A stretch of DNA of 64,000 bases from Solea solea (GCF_958295425.1 NC_081150.1:722501-786500); one strand, 5' to 3'. Shown: positions 46,397 through 57,041, numbered from the stretch's first letter. The notes: a model not told the origin generated them from the letters alone. Program-made: numbers and translations.

Positions 46397-46431
46397 GGAG
46401 AGGGAGAGAGAGAGAGAGAGAGAGAGGGGGA

Positions 46432-46476
<45 letters not shown>

Positions 46477-46482
46477 AGGATA
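46397..46482. repeat. (GA)n array with G-rich interruptions
   Basis: About 86 bases of GA repeats interrupted by AGGGAGAGGG and GGGGGAGAGGG. Frames on both strands through it are repeat products. Confidence 0.95.
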
Positions 46483-46591
46483 CAACAGAAGTAGGGAGCT
46501 CTGGGGTGGGAAGCAACAGCCAAAATTCCCACTGAGGAAGACGGGGTTGCTCGGTCATCTGTCAAGTTATTATATGGTGATATATGCAAAA

Positions 46592-46815
46592 TACGAGGGT
46601 GAGCTGAAAAGCTCAAATGCTGACCATGAGCTTTTAAAATAGTCTCCCCTGCAGTCTACATACTTCTTCCATCGCTGTTGTAGCGCTTGAATGCTCTAGG
46701 TAAAGGAGTTCTCATCCTGATAGTCAAAAAAAGTCCTCAACAACAGACAATTTCCACTGCATGGACTAAATTGTTGTCTCTGGCTTGAAGTGGTGGACCC
46801 AACACTCACCCTGGG
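46592..46815 (-). pseudogene. Internally deleted mariner transposase
   Basis: The minus strand encodes WVHHFKPET then, after a stop, SMQWK. This is the signature around the first catalytic Asp region of mariner transposases. After a large deletion it resumes with ALQQRWKKYVDCRGDYF, the conserved C-terminus. The right-hand boundary in plus coordinates is a TA followed by CGAGGGTGAGCTGAAAAGCTC, a mariner-like terminal repeat. The last two catalytic Asp blocks are missing. The other terminal repeat is not seen. It is a dead, deleted copy of the mariner branch of Tc1/mariner. Confidence 0.85.
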
Positions 46816-46819
46816 TTAG

Positions 46820-47770
46820 GACATGTTCAAGAAAACAGCAGACTTCTAACGAACATGACAGTCATAGCAGGAGAAATGAACGATATTAGATATTATAGGT
46901 ATTATGGTGATGAAATGTTTAAAATACAGTGCTGCACTTCATGCAACACTGAATCCAGAGTGATGAGAAATCCACACTGCAGCCCTGTCACTACAAACTG
47001 ATTTGAGCCATGTAACCGTGGTAGATTGGAGCTTATCACAGATATTGGAATATACAAAGCTGGATTATCAACTGGCCGAGATGTTATGCCGCCACTGGAC
47101 CCTGGGGCATCTAAAGCCAAAAAGCCTATGCACTGTGCACACAGGAGACTTTTCAGCCACGTCTTTTAATAATGTGTTTAAATTGCATCTGACAGAGCAG
47201 ATATGCTCAGTTTAATCAGGAGAGCCGACACAGGCCACATAACAGTTCACATACACTTAAACGCAAGCTGAAAAATATTGTTATTTTATCTTATCTCGAG
47301 TTTTCATTGTGTGCCTGAATGCAGCTTATTATGTCGACGCAGACTGAGGAATTGAAGCTGCTTGTACTCTAACATGACCTGCTTTCACTATGTGGACTGT
47401 GTTTTACTGTTGTTTACTGTTTGATTATTCATAACTTAAAGCTGAAATAGACTGAAAATAGCTGAAATATTGATCCACTCCAAAGAAAATCAGCAATTGT
47501 TGATCCACTGCCACCAGCAGTAAGACAGAGATGTAGCAGGAGTAGACCATTATCTCCTTTGTCCCTGTGAGCTAAAATAAAACACAGGTTTTCTCCATGG
47601 ACTTTGGTGTGGGGGAGTGTGTGTTTTTAAAGTACCACAAACATCAGTTTCCAGTTAGAAAAGACTGTCCAACAGTGACATAAAGCCACAATGTCCCACT
47701 CCTGACATTCTAGCTTGTAAAAGAGCTGGCCAAATGAAAAGTGGACTATGTGTGTAGTATCCTTTAAGTA
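46820..47770. other. Gene-free stretch
   Basis: Unique-looking apart from an old dispersed motif at 47589-47720. Confidence 0.5.
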
Positions 47771-47774
47771 TTTT

Positions 47775-48012
47775 TCATTCATTCATTCATTCATTGTCTA
47801 CTATTTTGTCCTTCACATGAGGGTCGCTGGGCCGCAGGAGCCAATCCGGTGGAGCCATTCCCAGCTGACATCCTGGACAGGTCAGCAGTCCATCGCGGGG
47901 CCAACACACAGAAACAAACAACCATTCACTCTCACATTCACACCTCCGGTCATTGCCCAATTACCACTGCATGTTTTTGGACTGTGGGAGGAAACTGGAG
48001 TACCCAGAGAAA
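47775..48012 (-). mobile_element. SINE family C copy
   Basis: The (TCAT)n tail at 47775-47795 is followed by GAGGGTCGCTGGG, CCATTCCCAGCTGACATCC, GTCCATCGCGGGGCCAACAC, CATTCACACCTCCGGTCA, GCATGTTTTTGGACTGTGGG and GGAGTACCCAGAGAAAC. This is one of the best preserved family C copies here, lacking only the tRNA-like head. Confidence 0.85.
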
Positions 48013-48617
48013 CGCCACGCCACTGAATGGCTCTCATTCAGTAACACAGCTTAACACAATACACTTTGAATTCATATTCGATCTAAAGAAACGAGATTTA
48101 AACCTGTGGAAGAAGCAGAAGTGTTTAACCAAGGCGCTCCTATAACCTACATTGTTACTAAGCAACCAAAATCTAGGAGCTGCTGAGATGACCAACATCA
48201 TTGAACTAACACATAAAACACATTAAAAGAAAAATGATATAAACACAAAATGTATGATAAGATTTCCCCCACAGCAGTTTGCTGCTTGATGCACGTGAGG
48301 TTCAGGGTTTAATTCAGCGTCAACAAAGACCAGTTAGAATCTACTTATTTGGTATCAAGTATCACAAGATGCACTTGCACACTTCATCTAAATTGGCCAC
48401 ACCCAGAACACCCAGGGTTCTCATTGCGCACGTGGCTCCCTAGAAAGTAATATACTGTATTTGTGCGTGAAAAAGACACCCTGCACCTGGACGGCCGCTA
48501 ATGCTGCCGTAGATTTTATTACATCAGGCTTTTCTGCCTGTGAGCAGCCATGTTTTAGTGAAGTGCACACACAACCACACTTCAAAAGAACCTTAACTAT
48601 CCCTTTAAAGAGACAAT

Positions 48618-48840
48618 GGGGCAGCAAGGCCAGAGTGTAAAGGGAACTTGGCTTGTAACCAGAGGGTTGGCAGGTCAAATCCGGACTGGGATACCTATGA
48701 GCAAGGTGCCCAATCTCCATTGCTTAATTGGACACCCTGAAATGACCTGGTCTGAAGCCCGGATAAATGGGGGGATTGCGTCAGGAAGGAAATACGGCAT
48801 GAAAATCTCTGCCAAATCAAATATGCGGACAAATGATCCT
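48618..48840 (+). mobile_element. tRNA-derived SINE, family B (full head)
   Basis: It begins GGGGCAGCAAGGCCAGAGTG, then AAGGGAACTTGGCTTGTAACC, a B-box-like GGCAGGTCAAATCCGG, and the body GAGCAAGGTGCCCAATC, GGTCTGAAGCCCGGATAAATGG, GGGGATTGCGTCAGGAAGG and AAATCAAATATGCGGACAAATGATCC. The final words match the start of the 3' end of the LINE 1.5 kb downstream. Confidence 0.85.
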
Positions 48841-48940
48841 TAGAGAGGGAGAAAAAGAAATCCCTTAAACGAGACAATATCACATCTCTAGTATTAACTT
48901 AGAAGAAGAACCTCCTGATACCCTTGCTGTTTACATCATT

Positions 48941-48955
48941 AGCACCCCCTGCTGG
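48941..48955 (-). promoter_or_regulatory. CTCF-like site
   Basis: The minus strand CCAGCAGGGGGTGCT matches the CTCF core CCASYAGRKGGCRSY except for T instead of C at position 12. A weaker match (12 of 15) lies at 55468-55482. CTCF-like motifs are often spread by retroposons. Confidence 0.35.
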
Positions 48956-48959
48956 AATG

Positions 48960-49610
48960 AATTCATGTCTGCACCATTCTCAATCCACTGAGTCTCACAG
49001 ACCCGAAAACAACATTCATGCGAGAGATGACAGATGATGTTTTATTTCCAGACACCTCATCCACCTGGACCATGACTTTGTTTATTCCTATGTTTCAAAT
49101 GTATTGCTAGCATTTGTCAGGCCATGGCTGCTGTGACAGGAGGTGGAGGTGAGACCGAGGACAGAGGATGGACAGACAAGAGGTACGAGAAGGAGAAGCC
49201 ATAACTGCCATCGTTATTTATGTGTCCACAAGTCAATTACAGAGTAAACAGCAGTGGTGATAAATATGGTTCCACATACACAACTTTGGTCAAAGGCTTT
49301 AATATGCAAGTGCTGCAGAGAGAACGATCTCATATTTCATCCTCCTGCGCTGAAGGCAAACAAATTAAAAGACAGCAGACAACAAGCTCCAAATTCTTAT
49401 GAAGCATTTTTAGTCCTTCAAATACGCTGGATACCTTTGACTCAAACTGTGGGGTTTTCAATGCAACAGAATTCTGGACAAAAATCCTTTTAAAAAGTTT
49501 GCCGTTACAGATGAATGAAAGCAGATTGGTGAAAAAACTAACAACACAAAACTTAGTCTACATCTCAAAACTTAGCAACTGAAAACAATTCCACTCAAAC
49601 TTCTTAAAGA
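48960..49610. other. Gene-free stretch
   Basis: Unique-looking; nothing recognised. Confidence 0.5.
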
Positions 49611-49621
49611 GGATGAATGTC

Positions 49622-50430
49622 TCACTGAGGACAGTGACACAGTGGTGAGGTGTGGAGTGACGGATGGGTTCAAGGTGAAGGTTGGATTACATCAGGGATC
49701 AGCTCTGAATGGTGATGGGCAGGTTGACACATGAGGTCAGACACGAGTCTCCATAGACTATGTGGTTTGCAGATGATATTATATCTGTAACAAGAGTACA
49801 GGACAGGTGGAAGAGAGCCTGCAGAGGTGGAGGTCTGCACTGGAGAGAAGAGGAATGAAGGGCAGTAGGAGCAAGACAGAAAACCTATGTACAGTATGTG
49901 TGAATGACAATGAGACAGCCTGGAATCAACCATTCAAAACAATGGACGCTGCGCAAGAGTGCAGGCAAGGTGGAGGGGGTGGAGACAAGTGTCAGGGCTG
50001 ATGTGTGACAGAAGGAGAGCAGCAAAAGTGAAAGAGAAGGTCTACAAGACGGTAGCGCAGACCTGCTCTGATGTATGGCTTGGAGACAGGTGGTGGTGGA
50101 GGTGGAGCTGGAGGTGGCAGAGCTGAAGATGCTGAGATTTTAGTTGGCAGTGACCAGGAGGGATCAGATTAGAAATTAGCATATTTGAGGGTTTGGAGTT
50201 AAAGTAAGAGAGTGAAGGTTGAGATGGTTTGGTCGCATGCAGAGAAGGGATAGTGACTAGGTAGGAGGAAAAGAGGAAGACCACAGATAAGGTTTATGGA
50301 TGTTTTGAAGGAGGGCATGAGGACAGTTGGTGTAACAGAAGAGGACACATGGGACAGGACAAGATGATCAGATGATCCACTGTGGTGACCCCTAAATGGA
50401 GAAGCTGAAAGAATTGATGTCTTTTCTTTT
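49622..50430 (+). pseudogene. RTE-type LINE, reverse transcriptase fragment to 3' end
   Basis: The plus strand reads GFKVKVGLHQGSAL, then GRLTHEVRHES and, after a stop, TMWFADDII. That is the sequence of reverse transcriptase motifs from the HQGSALSP block to the catalytic FADD box. Downstream pieces in shifting frames include WKRACRGG-, MYGLET, AEDAEI and VEMVWSHAEK, the region ending near the RLRWxGHV-type motif. The element ends GATGATCCACTGTGGTGACCCCTAAATGGAGAAGCTGAAAGA. Order and wording suit the RTE clade. The endonuclease and the front half of the polymerase are missing, typical of 5' truncation, and stops and frameshifts are many. Confidence 0.85.
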
Positions 50431-50544
50431 AATGTTATGAATCAGGTTGATGAAGCTGCTTCTTGCTGGCAGATGATAAACACAAGGACACAACTTGATC
50501 TAGAGGAGTCTGAGCATTTATTTCTTCCCACTGGCACAGACCAG

Positions 50545-51151
50545 AATTAGCACCTATAGACCGGGCTAAAGCCATTACTGACGCTATTGGGGTGGTTACA
50601 GCTGCAAACATGAGTCCATACTCTGTTGTGGAGAACAAAGGCTTTATAAATATGGTAAAGGTGCTTGAGCCACAGCACGAAATACCACTTAATTATGACG
50701 ATCGTACCAGAACTTTACACAAAAGTAAAGATACAAATTGTCGAGGAATTATCGGAGGACTCACAAGCTCACTTCATCACAGCGGAGGGAGAGGAGGAGT
50801 CAGTGCTGCAGACACGCCCCCTCTGTGAGAGTCACACCGGCACAAATCTGGTGCAGGTACTGACAGGAGCAGTAGCAGCTAGAGTGGAAGCTACAGAGGC
50901 CCAAAAAGCAACATCCCAGTCACCACAGATAGTACGAGACACCAAGTTAATGCAGTATTGAAGCTGGACTGGGGCCACAGATTTGCACATGTGATACATT
51001 TAGCATCCATAATGATGTGGACATGTTTGAAATAAAATAAGAAAAGAAACTGAAAGCAAAGTTATATTTGTCTTGTTATCTTTGCCTTTTTGTGTTGTTT
51101 TGAATCGAAAAATTATCCGATCTGTGAGTTTTGTGATCCGTTGCACCCCTA
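50545..51151 (+). pseudogene. hAT transposase fragment with right terminal repeat
   Basis: The plus strand frame at 50547 reads LAPIDRAKAITDAIGVV, then MSPYSVVENKGFINMVKVLEP. This is the conserved N-terminal part of BED-finger hAT transposases (SVVE-GF---LEP). Near 50698 the frame shifts by one base and continues TIVPELYTKVKIQIVEEL. The catalytic domain is deleted. The end CGATCTGTGAGTTTTGTGATCCGTTGCACCCCTA at about 51118-51151 matches a hAT terminal repeat. No left terminal repeat or BED finger is seen. The LINE fragment lies just upstream. Confidence 0.8.
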
Positions 51152-51154
51152 GGT

Positions 51155-51460
51155 TTAAATCGGGCTGGGGCTCATACTTACAGCTTTTGGCTTGGGGTTT
51201 TTTTGGAGCCCGATCTGAACTCAACTTTCAGGTCATTGTGACAGATCCACAATGACAGACGACCACCTTGTGGCCTGCCTGAGACTTGCAACCTGCTCCT
51301 GCCCTGACTACAAGAAACTGGCTTTTCTGTTATATCTGGATTTTGTCGGTTTCTTGTATCGTAATTATACCATTGAAAGGCTGTCAGCCCCTTGTTGTAA
51401 AAGAGAAGAATAAACTCTGTAAACCGTAACGTTTATTCTACATTTCCACTCCACAAAAGT
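51155..51460. other. Gene-free, repeat-like stretch
   Basis: CGGGCTGGGGCTCATACTT and GGAGCCCGATCTGAACTCAAC look like parts of old DNA-transposon ends, but no element can be delimited. Confidence 0.35.
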
Positions 51461-51469
51461 GCTGTGAAA

Positions 51470-52690
51470 TCCTGACCTAAACTACACTGCAGCCTTTATC
51501 TGAACCCCGGAGCAAATCTAATTGAAACAAGTGTTTTTGGGAAAGGTGTCGCTGTAGAAAACAGAGGAAGTGAGAAACAGCATCTAATTAAATGAATCCC
51601 AGGCTGCTGTGAGGCTCCGCTGTGCGAGGACGCCCAAATTGCATCAAGCAAATCTGGAGAATGGAGCCCATATGGTTAATGGATGTGTGTTATGGTATTG
51701 TTTTGGAAGGCTCCGCTACACGTCGTCCTTCAGCTGCTACAGCAGCACGCACAGACCTCCACAAATCATTACTGTGGGATAATAGAACGCACATGATCAG
51801 ACACAGGAGCAAGTGGTGCCAGGCAGAGAGAGGAAGACGAGCCTGTGAATAATGATTACGGTCACCTTAGTAATATATCACCATCCCGGAGGAGATGAGT
51901 TGGATAAGGGTGTCTGTCAGTGGCGCGGAGGGGCTGACAAATTCCTGCACCATCCTCAGATTTCAGTCCCACAGAGCCGCCGCCACCCTCCTCCTCCTCC
52001 TCCTCCTCCTCGCCGCGTCTGTCTCCCCCTGCCTCCATGATTGCTTTGCTAAGATTGAAATTAATCCGCGTCGTCGCTACCCAAACACGTCTTTGTGAAT
52101 TAGACATCGCGGGCAGGTGATGACAAAGCGTGGCGACCGCTTTCCACGGCAGTGTCCCGCTCTGTAAAGTTATCAGGATGCAGCGACCAAGGTCGTGGAG
52201 GTGGGCCTTCACACGAATACTGGAATCATTCAATTAGTGCTTCAGCAAAGGCGAACGTGATGGAAATGCAGTAGCCGGCTGAGGCATGAGGACACTCTGG
52301 AGAGGCTGCTGTGAAAACAGATTGGTAGATTCACTCACTCTCTCTCTCCTCTTCTCTCATTTCTTTTCACACTTTTACTGGAGTTGGCAGCCTCCCCCAC
52401 CGAGCTGTTCTGTGCCGTCTGCCAGGCACAAGGCGCTCCATTTGTTAATCCCAGAAGGTCACTGAAGAGCGTTTTTTAGGCCCTTTCCTCAATGTCCGCT
52501 TCCACCCTGCCCACAAGAGTCATTAAGATGAATAGGACAATATGGCATTTTCTGGCTGCCGCTGCTGCAGCGGCTGCAAGGTGTGAGCCATCATCACCTC
52601 TGATAACTCAAATTAGTCCTTCAGGAAGTCATCTACTGCTGCTGCTATGGTCTGATGAGCGCCACACACACACACACAGACTGTGATGCA
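51470..52690. promoter_or_regulatory. Large regulatory-looking island
   Basis: About 1.2 kb of repeat-poor, GC-richer DNA with dense TAAT/ATTA homeodomain-type words (such as CAAATTAGTCC, CAATTAGTG, TTAATCCGCG) and an NF1-like GTCTGCCAGGCACAAGG near 52420. It includes a (CTC) run at 51987-52010. No open frame shows a domain. This is the strongest enhancer-like stretch by texture, yet conservation is unknown. Confidence 0.35.
51987..52010. repeat. (CTC)8 run
   Basis: Trinucleotide run in a GC-rich context. Confidence 0.92.
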
Positions 52691-52699
52691 TGGGTGTCA

Positions 52700-53640
52700 T
52701 GCTGGGGTGATGCAAAAGTTGTCTTTGGGTTGAGGTGAAGGATTGTGAAAGGAGATAACTGAGGGGAAAGATGACCTTAATGACAGAATGGAGTGTGTGC
52801 ACCAAAGGCCATAAAGAAAATCAACATTTTTAGCTTGTGGGGACACAGAAGCCTCGCGTCTGCTGTTTGTTTGTTTGTGTGACTTATAATACACTTGAAC
52901 TCACTTATGTAGGCAGCTGTGGATCAACCATTCCTTGGTTCAGTGATGTAAAACCCACTGATTTTCTCTAAGACCTTTGGTGTGGGAGAGTAAGTCTCCG
53001 CATAGGAAAGAATCAAGATGTCACAGGCTTCACCTGGTGTAGGTGAATTTATTTATAGGTGAATATTGTGGCTAAAGTATGAGGTGAATTCTGAAGCCCC
53101 CTCACGACTTATATTATGCGATTAAGGTAGTAAATTATCAGGAGCAGAAAAAAAATGTGTTATTAGAAGAAAACACATGAAGTCAAGGATTTGAGCTCAT
53201 ACTGATTAAGTTTGAAGAAAAGTATTAATTTGTATAAGGGCCTTTGTGGAGGGTTTAGGTGTGGGTGCACATTTGGGCTGTATTGTGTATTACAAATAAG
53301 GATATGTAGCATATTTGGCAGATTTTTGATACATACAGCAGTATACTGATATGATATAATATACTATAGTATGTAGAGTTTCTCTTCTTCACACAAGTTA
53401 GAAAATAATGGCTGAAAAGGTGAAGAAAAAAAGTTATAACACAAACTAATTGTTTGACATTTGGCATTTTGACATATGAACCCAAGCAGGTGATCCATTA
53501 CTCCTTAATTGCAACACTTTGTGCTATGGTCGATGTTTTCAAATCAAATAATTGAATCTGCTACAGGAATTGACAATTCCAATCATCAATAAAATGCCAT
53601 GTATAAGATCCAACGAGGGCCACATGGCGGCGTGTTGCCT
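52700..53640. other. Gene-free stretch
   Basis: AT-rich, with a copy of an old dispersed motif at 52962-52990. Confidence 0.5.
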
Positions 53641-53645
53641 TTCAG

Positions 53646-53682
53646 CAGGGCTCTCAAACTCAAACAAGGCAATCACAAATTT
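53646..53682. mobile_element. Left end of the CAGGGGTGTCAAACTCA hAT MITE family
   Basis: CAGGGCTCTCAAACTCAAAC is the inverted equivalent of the right ends at 10496-10513 and 35743-35759. The rest is cut off where a SINE begins. Confidence 0.55.
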
Positions 53683-53683
53683 G

Positions 53684-53915
53684 AGACCTCTGCCTTCCAG
53701 CAAGAAGGTCGGACTGAATCCTGTGTTTTAGAGTCGGTGTACCTGGGTTCTCTCCATGAACTCTAACTTCCTGCCACAGTTAACTGGAGACTCTAGATTG
53801 ACCATAGGTGTGAGTATGGGATGTAAACCACCTTTCTACAGTTGGGATTGTCTACAGCCCCCACGTCATAATGAGGATAAAGTGTATAAACAATGAGCGA
53901 GTGAGGATCTAATGA
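53684..53915 (+). mobile_element. SINE family C copy
   Basis: Head CTGCCTTCCAGCAAGAAGGTCGG and GACTGAATCC (decayed B box), then CTGGGTTCTCTCCATGAACTC, CTTCCTGCCACAG, GACTCTAGATTGACCATAGGTGTGAGTATGG and an ATGAGGATAAAGTGTATAAACAATGAG tail. It is strongly diverged. Confidence 0.7.
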
Positions 53916-53919
53916 GGGG

Positions 53920-54765
53920 TCAGACCATTTAACGGTCTATCTCTACCCTGGAAACTGTCCTTGTGTTATATTTGATTTATGATGAAGTAAAAGGGATTGT
54001 ATAGCACAAAAGTATCACCAGGATTATACATAAGTAACATGATCATGTTGCTGTGACATGCAGCTCCACCTAATCAGGCTCATGGCTCCACACGTTTAGC
54101 ATTTTCTCTGCCACACAGCTCTGGGCACTTTACTAAACACACCAACACCAAAAATCCCTTTTCACATCGTTAACGCAGAGTAATGACGACAGGCAGCAGT
54201 GGCACTGGAAATAGCACCTGTCGCCCGAGACGAGGATAAATCCCCAGAGACAAGAGTGACGACGGTGCTCCGACGGCGCTCCGACGGTGCTCCGACACAA
54301 AGCCAGGGAACGAGGTTAAGAAACGCCGAAGCACTGAGGCGGTGAATCTGTCAGCCGGATCCTCACAGTGGTGGGCTCATGTTTGTTCAAAGCAAGTCAG
54401 CGTTCCATTTACATCGGAACTCGGATGGCACAACTGGGAGCGACGTGACCCCCGAGTTCGCTGCACTCAAATGTATCTCGGGCTAGCCACTGTTAGCTAT
54501 TGTTAGCACTAACAGTTGATAACAAAGCTCGACTCAAACAGTGCAGCGACATGTCTACAGATACAAATTAAACTCTGTGTATTATGTACGACGACTATTA
54601 AAGGTAAAAGAAGAGGTGTTTGTTTGTGCAGTGGCAAACATCTTGGAATCCTGACTCTGGGAAACAGAGGTTGCTCAGATTCTGGGTTCAGGGGACATTC
54701 CTGCGTATGGAAAGCCCAATGACCTTGGAAATTCCAAGTTCCGACTACAAATGGAACGCATGGAA
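53920..54765. other. Gene-free stretch with a small tandem repeat
   Basis: Three CGACGGYGCTC units lie at 54260-54292. The 119-codon minus frame at 54509-54868 has no domain. Confidence 0.5.
54260..54292. repeat. 11-bp tandem repeat, 3 units
   Basis: CGACGGTGCTC, CGACGGCGCTC, CGACGGTGCTC. Confidence 0.92.
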
Positions 54766-54766
54766 C

Positions 54767-54897
54767 GGGGTGGAGTGGCTCAGTGGTTAAGACCGGTACC
54801 CTGTGTGCGAAAGACATCATGGTCGCAATGGTCACAAGTTCGACCCGTGGCTGATTGTACTCAAACAAAAGCGTCTGCTAAATGACATGTAATGTAA
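54767..54897 (+). mobile_element. tRNA-derived SINE, family D, near complete
   Basis: It starts GGGGTGGAGTGGCTCAGTGGTTAAGAC (A box TGGCTCAGTGG), has CACAAGTTCGACCCGTGG as B box, and ends AAAGCGTCTGCTAAATGACATGTAATGTAA, a 3' end shared with fish L2-type LINEs. At about 130 bp it is short but carries both promoter and mobilisation ends. It is the only copy of this family here. Confidence 0.85.
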
Positions 54898-55090
54898 AGC
54901 ATTAGAGTCAATGGAGTGGATGAAGACACTGTGACATTAGACACACTATCATTTTAGCTAAACGTCATGTCTTTAGATTTGGATATTGCACTTGGTCGTA
55001 TGTGGATTCCTGTTTCTTCACAGATAGGCAGGGACAGAATCACTAGGGATTATGAATTCTCTCCGTCAGGCAGACAGCACAGATAACCAC

Positions 55091-55418
55091 TAGGCCTGAA
55101 CCATTTGGGGAAAATATCTGATCTGCCATTTTCCTTATAATTGTTACTGCAATTTCATCGGCATTATTTTTAGGTCACTCTTCAATTTAAAAGTCACAGT
55201 GACAGATTTAAAACATGATGCTGGAGCATTACCACGTATCACCTTAACAAAGTACTTCTGTGTTACATTTGTATTTGGTATGGAATAATCAAATGTATTA
55301 TACGTTACGATTAGCATGTTCGTCTCCAACCCTTGCTACATTTCTTGGGGAATGCGTTATATTTTAATCTGGCTAATATGACGATATGATTGAAGGCTGG
55401 TTAATCGTATACATCCCA
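55091..55418. mobile_element. hAT-like non-autonomous remnant
   Basis: Left TAGGCCTGAACCATTTGGGGAAAAT and right AATGCGTTATATTTTAATC, ATATGATTGAAGGCTGGTTAATCGTATACATCCCA match the two halves of a known fish repeat type starting TAGGGCTGAACGATTTGGG. The flanking 8-mers do not match, so no duplication is visible. Confidence 0.6.
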
Positions 55419-55589
55419 GAAAGCTGTGAGGTTTTACACTGTACTGTATGTGTTTTATATGCAACATAGCGCCACCTGGCACCAGGATGAAGTGACTGAG
55501 GAAGCATTTTTCATCAAATAATAAATAATGTAGTATGGCTTATGCGGCAGGACAGTGACTAGCATTGTTGCCGTTGCATCGTCGCCAGC

Positions 55590-55745
55590 TCATTGAACCT
55601 TTCTGTGTTTCCATGTTCTCCACATGAGCCCTGCTTTCCTCCCACAGTCAAAAAAAATGAATGAATAAAAGAGTTGTTTGTCTCTGTGTGTTGACCCTGC
55701 GATGGACCGTCCAGAGACCTGTCCAGGGTCAACAGACGATGAACA
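55590..55745 (+). mobile_element. SINE family C copy
   Basis: TTCTGTGTTTCCATGTTCTCC, TTTCCTCCCACAGTC, GTTTGTCTCTGTGTGTTGACCC, TGCGATGGACCGTCC and CCTGTCCAGGGTCAAC appear in order, preceded by a decayed head. The body is cut short, with a small ATGAATGAATAAAA insertion. Confidence 0.75.
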
Positions 55746-55749
55746 AATG

Positions 55750-56155
55750 AAATGCATAAACCAGAGAACAGCATCAGAGAGGCAAACTCAGTGTTAATGA
55801 ACGAGTTCCAAGTGATCCTGGTGAATCACCTCCACATGACTCACTATAGTGGTGTTTTCACATTGTGACACGACTGATGACGTGAAGGTCGTTGCATAAC
55901 AGCTCCGTTAGTAAAGGGAGGTGGCAGCTGACTTTAGGTTACAGAATGAATCCCAGTTCTCTGAAACATGGGTGACGTAGTGAGACGGCTGAGTCGTCCT
56001 TTTGAAAAGCTGTGCAGGATCACCTGAGGTGTGGGGTAGCACAGTACATCTGACATGTTAGACCAAATTGGACCAAATCTTCTGCCTCACTCTCCACCAG
56101 TGGACCCAGATCCACCAATCAACATCCAGAAAAGATTTGAATTTGCATTTGCATT
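55750..56155. other. Gene-free stretch
   Basis: Unique-looking; nothing recognised. Confidence 0.45.
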
Positions 56156-56160
56156 TCTGT

Positions 56161-56462
56161 CTATGGAACAACCTGAACAAAGAAACCAAAGAATCTACAT
56201 CAAACATTACATTTAAAATGCAATTAAAAGCACTATGTTAAGGAAATGCAATGAAATGTGTTCAATTTGAATAACTTGCATATTAACAAATGGATGTTTT
56301 TTGCTTGTTAGTCTTAACAACAGGAAAGTGAGAGGCTGTGTTGGACTATGACTATTATATTTACTTGTTTTATTTGGGATAAAAGGGCAGAATATATAAG
56401 ATTATTATTCTTTCTGCTCCTTTTCATTCATGTGAATGAAATGACATAAATAAACTCAACTT
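56161..56462 (+). pseudogene. LINE C-terminus and 3' UTR
   Basis: The plus strand frame at 56161 reads LWNNLNKETKESTSN, then TFKMQLKALC and a stop at about 56241. LWNxL---I--S-----FK--LK is the usual C-terminal motif of fish CR1/L2-group LINE ORF2. It is followed by a 3' UTR with TTCTTTCTGCTCCTTTTCATTCATGTG and AATAAA. A second LINE piece begins directly after it. Confidence 0.75.
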
Positions 56463-56937
56463 AAAACCTCAAAGTCATCTTAGACATCCACTTTACTTTT
56501 GAAAATCACACCTCTAACAAATTGCCCGCCTCCGTCCATCACTCTCCTTCTCTGCTGCTCAAACCCTGATTCATGCATTCATCACTTCCAGAACTCTGCT
56601 GCACGCCTGCTCGCTCGCTCGCTCGCTCGCTCCCGCTTCAGAGGTCACGTCACCGCTGTCCTCCAGAACCTGCACTGGCTTCTCATCTCACAACACATCC
56701 AGTTCAGAGCCCTCCATAACCAGGCCCCTCCTACCTCACAGAACAGCTCCACCCCTGCACACCATCCCACCACCTCCAGTCCTCAGTCTCCAACCTGCTA
56801 CAGACACCACCCAGGACCAAGCACAGACCCTGGGGAGACAGAACCTTCTCCACTGCAGCCCCCTCCCTCTGGAACTCACAACCCGTCTGTGACTATTCTG
56901 ACTACTCTTCATTTAAATCCTCCTTCTCGAAATGAAT

Positions 56938-56988
56938 TATCTTGTTCTTATTGTAAAGCTGAAGTTGCTTTACAATAAGAACAAGATA
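56938..56988. repeat. Perfect 22-bp inverted repeat, 7-base loop
   Basis: The arm 56938-56959 starts TATCTTGTTCTTATTG; the arm 56967-56988 is its exact reverse complement. The loop is TGAAGTT (56960-56966). It sits between the decayed LINE coding region and its AATAAA. Confidence 0.93.
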
Positions 56989-57041
56989 GAGTTTATTTAA
57001 GAGTTTATGAAAACGCTACATAAATAAAATGTAATCATCAT

